A DNA stretch of 47,641 nt. It comes from Acidobacteriaceae bacterium. GTDB lineage: Bacteria > Acidobacteriota > Terriglobia > Terriglobales > Acidobacteriaceae. The stretch lies in contig PLOG01000217.1 in the NCBI GenBank assembly GCA_003142935.1, forward strand, positions 43,834-91,474. Reading direction: 5' to 3'. Shown piece after piece: positions 16,157 through 24,416 of this stretch. A program made the translations under genes and the position numbers. The notes beneath the pieces are model-generated. The model was not told where the DNA came from. It ran no database searches and saw nothing but the letters and a program-made list of their open reading frames with translations. Position 1 is the stretch's first letter; every line of letters begins with the position of its first letter.

Positions 16157-19100
16157 GTGATTCTCACCACAAAGCTGCATCGCATATTGGCCGTTCTGCC
16201 GCTGCTTGTTCTTTCAGTGGCCGCACACGCACAGATCGTTGGTGGATCCATCAGCGGCCTGGTCAAGGATTCAACTGGGGCGTCGCTGGCCGGCGCAACG
16301 GTAACCGTGCGCCAGATTGAAACCGGCGCGACACGCATACTTGCCACCAACGGTGACGGCCGGTTCTACGCTCCTTCCGTGCCTGTCGGCGATTATCTGG
16401 TCTCGGTGGCCCATGACGGGTTTGAGACCGGACGGCAAAGCGGCATCTCTCTGGCCATTGGACAGAGCCTGCAATTGAACTTCGCGCTGGGCGTAGAAAA
16501 GAGCCAGCAGCAGATCGTTGTCAACGCCGAACAAAGCAGCGTGAATACTACAACTCAACAGACTGCCGGCCTCATCAATGAACGCGCGGTCAAAGAGCTG
16601 CCCCTGAACGGCCGCAGCTTCGATGAACTGCTCACACTGAATCCGGCAACGGTCAATTACACCAACCAGCGCTCCGGCGGCATCGGCACCTCGAATTCCT
16701 CTGTCGGCAACATGTTTGCCGTCAGCGGACGCCGCCCCCAGGACAATGTCTTCCTGCTCAATGGCATTGAATACACCGGCGCCTCTCTTATCAATGTCAC
16801 GCCGGGCGGCACCAGCGGCGAACTTCTGGGCGTGGATGCTGTTCGCGAGTTCAACGTGGCCACCGATACTTACGGCGCGGCCTTCGGCAAGCGCGACGGC
16901 GCTCAGGTCAGCATCGTCACCTCTTCCGGGACCAACAAGCTGCACGGCGCGGCGTTCGAGTTCATCCGCAACAGCGCGCTCGACGCCAGGAACTACTTCG
17001 ACGTTGGATCGATCCCCGAATTCCAGCGCAATCAATTCGGCGGCTCGCTCGGCGGACCCATTCGCCACGACAAGTTCTTTCTGTTCGGCAACTACGAAGG
17101 CTTCCGGCAAAACTGGGGACTGAGCGCGGTCACGCTGGTTCCGGACAACGAGGCGCGGCTGGGGTATCTGCCCAACTCGGCGGGTGTCGAGCAGCATATT
17201 GGCGTCAACGCCGCCGTGCAGCCGCTGCTGGCGCTATGGCCGGTTGCGAATGGTTCCGAACTTGGCGGCGGCATTGCGGAAGCCTTCAGCCATCCGCAGC
17301 AAAAGATCCGCGAGAACTTCGGCACCGCTCGTTTCGACGACAATCTCGCCGCCAACGATTTGCTCTTTGGCGTCTACACCGTTGACGACAGCAGCGCCAA
17401 CACGCCCTCGCAGAATCCGCTCAGCCTGATCAACGAGAGCCTGCGCGAGCAGGTGGCCAGCATTCAGGAGCAGCATGTATTTTCTCCTTCGCTGCTCAAC
17501 ACGGCGCGCTTCGGCTACTCGCGCGCCAGCTTCTTCTTCACCGGGTACACGCCGATCAATCTGTCCGGTTGGGTCAGCGGCAAGCCCATCGGAGCCATCG
17601 TCATCAGCGGCAGCACCGCATCGAATGGCGCATCGGCAATCACGCAGGCCGGCCTGAACGTGGGCAGCAACAACACCACGGCACGCAATCTTTTCACTGT
17701 CGACGATCACGTTTACTGGTCGCATGGCAAGAGCCAGATCGAAGCGGGCGTCTGGCTGCAGCGCCTCCAATCCAACGACTTGCTTGCGCAGGACCAGTAT
17801 GGACAGGCTTCGTTCGGCACGCTCGCCACTTTCCTGCAAGGCACGGTGAAGACCTTCACCGTTGTCCCCTCCCCTACCGAGCTAGGCTGGCGTTCCTTTG
17901 AGGGCGCCGGCTTCGTCGAAGACACGGTCAAAGTGACGCCAAGGCTCGAGCTGCGCGCTGGATTCCGCTTCGAGTCGACCGACGGTTGGAACGAAGCACA
18001 GGGGCGCGCGGCCAACTATGCTCTCGTCAACGGCGTCCTGCAGACGCAACCGATTGTCGGCAGTTCGGCGCTCACAAACAACCGTGCTAAGTTTCTGCCT
18101 GCGCCGCGCGTCGGATTTGCCTGGGACGTGTGGGGCAACGGCAAGACCGCAATCCGCGGCGGCTTCGGCCTCTATCATGGCCTGCTGGATACGCTCGATT
18201 ATCGCCTCGATCAGACGGCGCCTTTTAACACCGCCGAATCCATCAAGAACATCGCCGTCTCCCACCTCTCCTTCACCCCCGGAACTCCCCCGCCTGCCGG
18301 CGCGCTCGTCTCGCCCAGCAACGTGCAGCCCGACATTGCCACGCCCGCGGTGCTGGAGTGGAGCCTGCGTGTCGAACAGCAGGTTGAGTCGAACACCTCG
18401 CTCACCGTTGCCTATGTGGGTTCGCACAGCTATCATCAGATTCTCTCTGAAGACATGAACGAGCCTGTGCCGACCTATCTCGCCAATGGATCGCTCTTCT
18501 ATCCCACAAACGCCGCGAATGCGAATCCGAGTCTCGCCAACTCCACATCATGGGTATCGCAGGGCGTGGGTCTCTACAACGCGCTGGAAGTGGATGTGCG
18601 CCGCTCCTTTGCAAACGGTTTTCAGTTCCGCGGCAACTACACCTGGTCAAAGAACCTCGACGACGGCTCGGCATGGAACACCAGCGTCAGCGGCAACACG
18701 CCCGCCTTTGTCGAGTTCCCGTTAGATCCCAAGTTGGACTGGGGCCCCGCGGCCACCGACGTGCGTAACGCAGCCTCCATCAATGGCAGTTACGAGCTTC
18801 CCTTCGGACCGCAGCATCGATTCCTCAACCACGCATCGAAGCCAGTCGATTTCCTGGCGGATGGTTGGACTGTCAGCACCATTGTCGCCCTCGAAACCGG
18901 CTTTCCTTTCACACCGCAGCTGGGCTATAACCCCACCGGTAATGGCGACACACGCAATCCGGTACGGCCCAACTGGAACCCGGCATTCCACGGAAACCTC
19001 TATCCGCGCACGGCCAGCCAATACTTCAACCCCGCTGCGTTTCTTCCCCCGGCCACCGGAACTTACGGCAATGTTTCGCGTGATTCCCTGACCGGGCCGG

Positions 19101-19330
19101 GACTATCGGAGCTTGACCTCTCGGCGACAAAGAACTCGCACATCACGGAACGGCTTGGCTTGCAGTTCCGTGCGGAGTTCTTCAACATCATCAACCGCAC
19201 AAACTTCCTGACGCCGAACGAGGTGGTCTACTCTGCGGCGGGCTCGGGCATCTCGCCGACCGCCGGCCTGGTGACAGCGACGTCCACAACCTCCCGGCAG
19301 ATTCAGTTCGGGGCAAAGCTACAATTCTAG
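16157..19330 (+). CDS. TonB-dependent receptor with N-terminal carboxypeptidase-regulatory-like domain (Oar-like)
   Basis: 'GGSISGLVKDSTGASLAGATVTVRQIETGATRILATNGDGRFYAPSVPVGDYLVSV', plug 'LPLNGRSFDELLTLNP', C-terminal 'LGLQFRAEFFNIINRTNF...QIQFGAKLQF'; GTG start with SD cGGAGG. Confidence 0.93.
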   Translation: MILTTKLHRILAVLPLLVLSVAAHAQIVGGSISGLVKDSTGASLAGATVTVRQIETGATRILATNGDGRFYAPSVPVGDYLVSVAHDGFETGRQSGISLAIGQSLQLNFALGVEKSQQQIVVNAEQSSVNTTTQQTAGLINERAVKELPLNGRSFDELLTLNPATVNYTNQRSGGIGTSNSSVGNMFAVSGRRPQDNVFLLNGIEYTGASLINVTPGGTSGELLGVDAVREFNVATDTYGAAFGKRDGAQVSIVTSSGTNKLHGAAFEFIRNSALDARNYFDVGSIPEFQRNQFGGSLGGPIRHDKFFLFGNYEGFRQNWGLSAVTLVPDNEARLGYLPNSAGVEQHIGVNAAVQPLLALWPVANGSELGGGIAEAFSHPQQKIRENFGTARFDDNLAANDLLFGVYTVDDSSANTPSQNPLSLINESLREQVASIQEQHVFSPSLLNTARFGYSRASFFFTGYTPINLSGWVSGKPIGAIVISGSTASNGASAITQAGLNVGSNNTTARNLFTVDDHVYWSHGKSQIEAGVWLQRLQSNDLLAQDQYGQASFGTLATFLQGTVKTFTVVPSPTELGWRSFEGAGFVEDTVKVTPRLELRAGFRFESTDGWNEAQGRAANYALVNGVLQTQPIVGSSALTNNRAKFLPAPRVGFAWDVWGNGKTAIRGGFGLYHGLLDTLDYRLDQTAPFNTAESIKNIAVSHLSFTPGTPPPAGALVSPSNVQPDIATPAVLEWSLRVEQQVESNTSLTVAYVGSHSYHQILSEDMNEPVPTYLANGSLFYPTNAANANPSLANSTSWVSQGVGLYNALEVDVRRSFANGFQFRGNYTWSKNLDDGSAWNTSVSGNTPAFVEFPLDPKLDWGPAATDVRNAASINGSYELPFGPQHRFLNHASKPVDFLADGWTVSTIVALETGFPFTPQLGYNPTGNGDTRNPVRPNWNPAFHGNLYPRTASQYFNPAAFLPPATGTYGNVSRDSLTGPGLSELDLSATKNSHITERLGLQFRAEFFNIINRTNFLTPNEVVYSAAGSGISPTAGLVTATSTTSRQIQFGAKLQF

Positions 19331-19424
19331 GGTCGAGTGGCCTTTGAGGGATCTCCGCACAGTTTTCAGTACGGGGATCCCGCTAGGGGCTACGGCCGCG
19401 CTAGTTCAAAACTACGAGGTGTTT

Positions 19425-19865
19425 TCAGGCGGGTCGCTGGGCTTCTTCGTAAATCACGCCGGCCTCGCGCAACATGGCTTGCGCGATCTCGCATTCTGCC
19501 AGCCAATGGGCGGGAGTTGCGCCTGCAATGGTGACCACCCTGACGATCCCAGCCTGAATCAGCAGCGCCGCGCATTGAGGGCATGGACAGAAAGTAACGT
19601 AGGCTGTGGCGCCCTTCAGGCCGTGACCGTTGCGGGCCGCGGCGGCAATGGCGTTGGCTTCGGCGTGGACGATGAGGCGATACTTCATCTCCCGCCGATG
19701 AAGGCGCTCGTCGTCGGCAATGCCGCGCGGAAACCCGTTGAAGCCCTCGGAAAGCTGGGCGTGGTCAGAGTCGGCAATCACGCAGCCAACCTTCGTCGAG
19801 GGATCTTTCGACCACGAACTTACCAGCGCTGCCATTTCAATAAACTTGCGATCCCATCCGTTCAT
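19425..19865 (-). CDS. Deoxycytidylate (dCMP) deaminase family protein
   Basis: 'WDRKFIEMAALVSSWSKDPSTKVGCVI', 'HAEANAI', 'CPCPQCAALLIQAGI' zinc-binding deaminase motifs; internal ATG preferred. Confidence 0.9.
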   Translation of the reverse strand: MNGWDRKFIEMAALVSSWSKDPSTKVGCVIADSDHAQLSEGFNGFPRGIADDERLHRREMKYRLIVHAEANAIAAAARNGHGLKGATAYVTFCPCPQCAALLIQAGIVRVVTIAGATPAHWLAECEIAQAMLREAGVIYEEAQRPA

Positions 19866-19985
19866 GCAGCCCTCTTGCGCTCGCGTGCGAGCCGTAATCC
19901 ACATGATCGCATGACGGTGTGCCGCCGGAGTACTTGAGTGTGGCCTTTCTCCGAATCTCGATCTACAATTCGCCATCAAACAGGC

Positions 19986-20981
19986 ATGACCCTTCTTCCA
20001 GCCGAGCGGATTGGCCGCAGATACCTCAACCCGGTGCCGACCCAGGTGGGTGGGCTATCGATAATTTTCAAGATCGGCCCGCGATTCTTATTTGGAGCGG
20101 CGGCGCGGTCGCCGAAGCAGGCGCCGGGGCCGTTTCACACCGACCCGCGAATTTATCAAACAAGCCCACAGTCCGGGCTGCGCGTGACCTGGTTCGGGCA
20201 CTCTTCGTCCCTGGTTGAAATTGACGGCGTGCGCGTGCTCATCGATCCGGTGTGGGATGAGCGCGCGGCTCCGACGCAGTGGGCCGGTCCGAAGCGGTTC
20301 TTTCCGCCTACGCTTGCGCTTGAAGCTTTGCCGGCGATCGATGCGGTGCTGATCTCGCACGATCATTACGATCATCTGGGGGAAGGCACGGTTCGGCGTC
20401 TGGCGCAGATGGAGAACCTGCGGCAGGCGCGATGGATTACCCCGCTGGGAGTGGGGGCTATTCTGGCGCGCTTCGGCGTCGATGCGGGGAAGTGCACGGA
20501 ACTGAATTGGATGAAGCAGGTTAAAGTTGGCTCGCTGACCATTACGGCGCTGCCGTCGCGGCATTTCTCGGGACGCAGCCTCTTCAATCGCTTTGAGACG
20601 CTGTGGGCTTCGTTTGTTCTTGCCGGTCCGGAGCATCGCGTCTATTACGGGGCCGACTCGGGAGAGTGGTCCGGCTTCAGCGAGATTGGCGAGACGTATG
20701 GCCCGTTCGATTTGACCATGCTTGAAATCGGCGCTTCGAATCCGCTGTGGGCCGATGTCCATATGGGGCCGGAAGGAGCGGTGCGGAGCTTTCGCGCACT
20801 AGGTGCCAGCGGGAAGCTGATGCCGATTCACTGGGGACTTTTCGATCTGGCACTGCATCCGTGGGCAGAGCCGATTGAGAGGGTCTTCGCAGTGGAGGAT
20901 CTCAAGTTGTGGTCGCCCGAACCGGGGATGCCGTGCGAGGTGGTTGCGGAGCAGGAGATTCGGTCGCAGTGGTGGCGGTGA
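19986..20981 (+). CDS. MBL-fold metallo-hydrolase (NAPE-PLD/RomA-like)
   Basis: 'VTWFGHSSSLVEIDGVRVLIDPVWDERAAP', 'LISHDHYDHL', 'ALPSRHFSGRSLF', 'MPIHWGLFDL'. Confidence 0.9.
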   Translation: MTLLPAERIGRRYLNPVPTQVGGLSIIFKIGPRFLFGAAARSPKQAPGPFHTDPRIYQTSPQSGLRVTWFGHSSSLVEIDGVRVLIDPVWDERAAPTQWAGPKRFFPPTLALEALPAIDAVLISHDHYDHLGEGTVRRLAQMENLRQARWITPLGVGAILARFGVDAGKCTELNWMKQVKVGSLTITALPSRHFSGRSLFNRFETLWASFVLAGPEHRVYYGADSGEWSGFSEIGETYGPFDLTMLEIGASNPLWADVHMGPEGAVRSFRALGASGKLMPIHWGLFDLALHPWAEPIERVFAVEDLKLWSPEPGMPCEVVAEQEIRSQWWR

Positions 20982-21116
20982 GGGATTGGAGTTTGATCCC
21001 ACTCATGCGCAAAGAACGCCGACCCAGAGGGTCCCCCGAATGGGGCACCCAGCACGCCGACGTCAAAATGGGGTTCCCAGCACTCAGACGATGAGTGGGG
21101 TTCTGAGACGCGCAGG

Positions 21117-22160
21117 TTATTGCGCGCCTTGCTTGAGAATCTGGTCGGCGAGGTAGTTCTGAATCTTGGCCTCATTCTGGAGTTTCTCGAAGTAGGCGTT
21201 CTCAAGCAGTTGCACCCGGTTGTTGTGCAGGGTGGTGTGGATGGCCTGCTGGACGCGCGGGTCGTTCAGTTCCCGCTGGCCGGCGGGGTCGCGGGAGAGG
21301 AGCCTGTAGATGGCGTAGCCGATGGGCTTGTTTCCAGGTCCAGCGAGAGGCATAACATCAGTGAACTGTCCGGGCTTGAGCTTATTGAGGGCGTCATAGA
21401 CCTGGGGGTCGGCCTTTAGCGCCGACTCCGCCACAAAGCCCATGTCGCCGCCATTGGAGGCGGTATTTGGATCTTCAGAGAAGTTCATGGCCACGGCGCC
21501 AAAATCCTCGCCGCTTTCGAGCCGGTTGTGCAGAATCTGGATCTTCTTTCTGGCGTCGGCATCGTTGGAGGCCTTGCTGTTTTGCAGGTTGCCGGACTGC
21601 TGCGCGGGCGCGCTGGTAACGATAATCTGGGCCAGGTGATATTGCGGCTCAATTAGATTGAACTCCGCCTTGTGGGCAGCGTAGTAGGTGGAGATTTCAG
21701 CGTCGGTAATGTTGACTCGGGACTCGATCTCCTTGTTGATCAACTTGTCTTTGGTCAGGGAGCGGCGAATGTTGCGCTTTAGGTCGTCCAAAGTCATGTC
21801 GCGCTGCTTGAGCTGGTTGTCGAACTCCTCCTGCGTGTAAGGCGCCTTGAGCTCCGTGATCTTGGCGTTCACATCCTCATCGGAGGCGGCAAGGTTTAGC
21901 TTGCCGGCACGCTGCTCCAGAATTTCGTCGGTGATCATCTGGTGGAGAATGGTGAGGCGCCGAATGTCGGCTTCCTCCGGGGAGAGCTTCTGCGGCGCAT
22001 CGCCCAGGCTAGCTTTGTAGTTGCGGTCCAGCTCCGCGCGCATCAGCTCCTTGCCGTTTACAGTGGCCACTACGTCCGCGGACGGCGAACGATGGCATCC
22101 GGCGATACCGGCCAGGGACGCTCCGGCGATGAGAATCAAGAAAGCAACGCGCAGACGCAT
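21117..22160 (-). CDS. SurA-like peptidylprolyl isomerase lipoprotein
   Basis: 'MRLRVAFLILIAGASLAGIAGCHRS' lipobox; parvulin domain 'FGAVAMNFSEDPNTASNGGDMGFV...LKPGQFTDVM'. Confidence 0.88.
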   Translation of the reverse strand: MRLRVAFLILIAGASLAGIAGCHRSPSADVVATVNGKELMRAELDRNYKASLGDAPQKLSPEEADIRRLTILHQMITDEILEQRAGKLNLAASDEDVNAKITELKAPYTQEEFDNQLKQRDMTLDDLKRNIRRSLTKDKLINKEIESRVNITDAEISTYYAAHKAEFNLIEPQYHLAQIIVTSAPAQQSGNLQNSKASNDADARKKIQILHNRLESGEDFGAVAMNFSEDPNTASNGGDMGFVAESALKADPQVYDALNKLKPGQFTDVMPLAGPGNKPIGYAIYRLLSRDPAGQRELNDPRVQQAIHTTLHNNRVQLLENAYFEKLQNEAKIQNYLADQILKQGAQ

Positions 22161-22280
22161 TCGAGCAATCGATTCAACTTGCGATTCAACTTGCAACCTG
22201 GTGACTCCTGCGGGACCCGTGAAGGCCCCGGCACTCAAGGATAAATCCACAGACCGGTTTTCCGATAGCATGGCGAGCAC

Positions 22281-23234
22281 CTATTTAGCGGCTCCGGCTT
22301 TACCAGCTCCGTCGGGCATGGGCGGGGCTGCCGGGGATGCGGCCGGTTCGGCTGGAGGCTTTTCGCCCTCGGCGCGCAGCGCGCGGTCAATTGCCATCCA
22401 GACCTCTTCCTCAGCGACGGCGCCATTGATGCGTTCGCCGTCGATAAACAAGGCCGGGGCTCCATCGAGGCCAAGAGCCGATGCCTCCTTCAGCGAACCG
22501 TTGACCGCGGATTCGTCCTGCTTGGCGAGGCAGGCGTCCAGCTTGGTGGAGTCCAGCTTGGCCACGGTGGCCTCCTGGCGGGCGATGCGGTCCAGGGCCG
22601 CGAAGCTTCGGGTCTGATCGCGGTCCGGGCCGCTGACCTCTTCGCCATGCGAATGGAGGTAATCGACGTAGTTCCAATAGACATCGCCGCTCTGGGCGGC
22701 CAGGCAGTTGGCGTCCACTGACGCATGCATGGCCCAGGGGTGAATCTCGCTGAGCGGAAAGTCCTTGTAGACGAACCGCACCTGGTCTTTGTAGCGCTTC
22801 AAGGTGGCCGGGAACAGCGCCTGGTGCATGCGCGCGCAGTAGGGACATTCAAGGTCGTCAAAGCTGATGACGGTGACCTTGGCGGCCGGATTGCCGCGGA
22901 TCGGCCGGCCGGCGATGTCGATGTCGGAGCCGGGGGCCTTGGTCAGGTCGAACGTCCCAAGATGCGCCAGCGTCTTGCCGTCAGCCGAGATCAGGAAGTC
23001 CACGACCTGCGAATGATCGCCGTGGGAGAGAGTGATGGGCAAATCGTCGTAGCCGGTAAACGAGCTTGGCTTGCGGACGCCGAGGACAACGTTGTAATCC
23101 TGCGGGACGTTGAATTGGGAGCGAACCGTGACCTCGATGCGGCGGTCGAGCGTGGGGTCGGACGCGGTCTGGGCTTTGCAGCCGGCGGTGAGCGAAAAAG
23201 CCAGCAAAACCGCCAAAAAACGTAGGTGCGACAA
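22281..23234 (-). CDS. DsbA-family thiol-disulfide oxidoreductase lipoprotein
   Basis: 'VISFDDLECPYCARMHQALFPATLKRYKDQVRFVYKDFPL'; TTG start at 23234 with AGAGGAAC SD and lipobox 'LAFSLTAGCKA'; the longer ORF start runs through a heptad repeat. Confidence 0.87.
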   Translation of the reverse strand: MSHLRFLAVLLAFSLTAGCKAQTASDPTLDRRIEVTVRSQFNVPQDYNVVLGVRKPSSFTGYDDLPITLSHGDHSQVVDFLISADGKTLAHLGTFDLTKAPGSDIDIAGRPIRGNPAAKVTVISFDDLECPYCARMHQALFPATLKRYKDQVRFVYKDFPLSEIHPWAMHASVDANCLAAQSGDVYWNYVDYLHSHGEEVSGPDRDQTRSFAALDRIARQEATVAKLDSTKLDACLAKQDESAVNGSLKEASALGLDGAPALFIDGERINGAVAEEEVWMAIDRALRAEGEKPPAEPAASPAAPPMPDGAGKAGAAK

Positions 23235-23343
23235 ATTAAGTTCCTCTGAGGAAAGGATACTCCAGCGGGGGGACTTGAGCCCGGCCGGGGGAGACGATTT
23301 TCCAGGCGATAGGGAGTGGACGCGGAAGGGAGGGAAAGGTGAT

Positions 23344-23387
23344 GGGAATAGGGAACAGGGAATAGGGAACAGGGAATAGGGAACAGG
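23344..23387. repeat. Heptad array A: (GGGAATA GGGAACA)x3
   Basis: Six tandem 7-mers alternating GGGAATA and GGGAACA. Confidence 0.95.
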
Positions 23388-23672
23388 CTGGTTCGGGGGC
23401 TCTCGATTGAGGGAAAGATATCGCTCACGGATTCTGGCATCTACTTTGTCAAACCGCGGGGAATGAGCGGTTGGGCACACGCAAAGCTCGGGTATTATCA
23501 GGTGCCAGTATCGGCCATCACACTCATCGCCGACAAGATCTAGTAAACACTCACTCGGTGCGCCAACCTGCACTGTCGGAGCGGGAATCGAGCGCATAAT
23601 CCCACGGTCGCGCTATTCCCATCCCGCGTATTCCAGGCTCTCTCGGGAGGGAAATCTGCCAGGAGGAACCCT

Positions 23673-24230
23673 ATGCATCGATTCAAGCTCTTGCCTTCGC
23701 TTCTCGCCGCAACGTTGCTCTTTGCCATGGGGGCCATGGCATCTGCCCAGCAAAGTCCCAAGCCCGATCCTGAACTAACGAAATTGCATGCGTTCCTCGG
23801 ACATTGGAAGTACGAAGGAGAGGTCAAGCCCGGGCCCTGGGGACCTGGTGGCGAGATCGCAGGCGAAGCCACCACTCAAATGACTCTAGGCGGTTTCGTC
23901 ATGAGGACGATTGAGAAGCAAAAGGGATCGGGTATGACCGTCGCCCTTGGCATAGACACATACGATTCATCAAACAAAGACTTTTCAAGTAACTGGTACT
24001 ACGCCGATGGAACTATATTCTCAGGAACATTAGTCCCTAACGGAAATACATTCACCTGGACAGGAAAGTTCATCCTTGCGGGCAAGCAATATCTGTTGAA
24101 GATGCCACTCGTAATTTCCCCGGACTCGATGAGCGCGACCGAGACCGGCGAAGTCTCAGTTGATGGGAGGACATGGGCGCCCTTTATCGAAGCCAAAATG
24201 CTCAGAGCTATTCCCTCAGCGAAGAAGTAG
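23673..24230 (+). CDS. Secreted DUF1579-like protein
   Basis: Signal peptide 'LLPSLLAATLLFAMGAMASA' then 'LTKLHAFLGHWKYEGEVKPGPWGPGGEIAGEATTQMTLGGFVMRTIEK'. Confidence 0.7.
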   Translation: MHRFKLLPSLLAATLLFAMGAMASAQQSPKPDPELTKLHAFLGHWKYEGEVKPGPWGPGGEIAGEATTQMTLGGFVMRTIEKQKGSGMTVALGIDTYDSSNKDFSSNWYYADGTIFSGTLVPNGNTFTWTGKFILAGKQYLLKMPLVISPDSMSATETGEVSVDGRTWAPFIEAKMLRAIPSAKK

Positions 24231-24416
24231 CTACAATCGGCGAATCGAGCGGCGATCCTTCGACTGCGTTCGGAATGACGAGCGCTTTCGCGGTTGCTGG
24301 CGGATCACCGGTACCCGTCGCCAATCCGGAAGTCACTTTTTCGCCGATGTTGTCTCAACAGATTACGCTGAGCATTTTCAGCAAGGGTGAGATTTGCGGT
24401 TCTTGCCGGTTTCACT

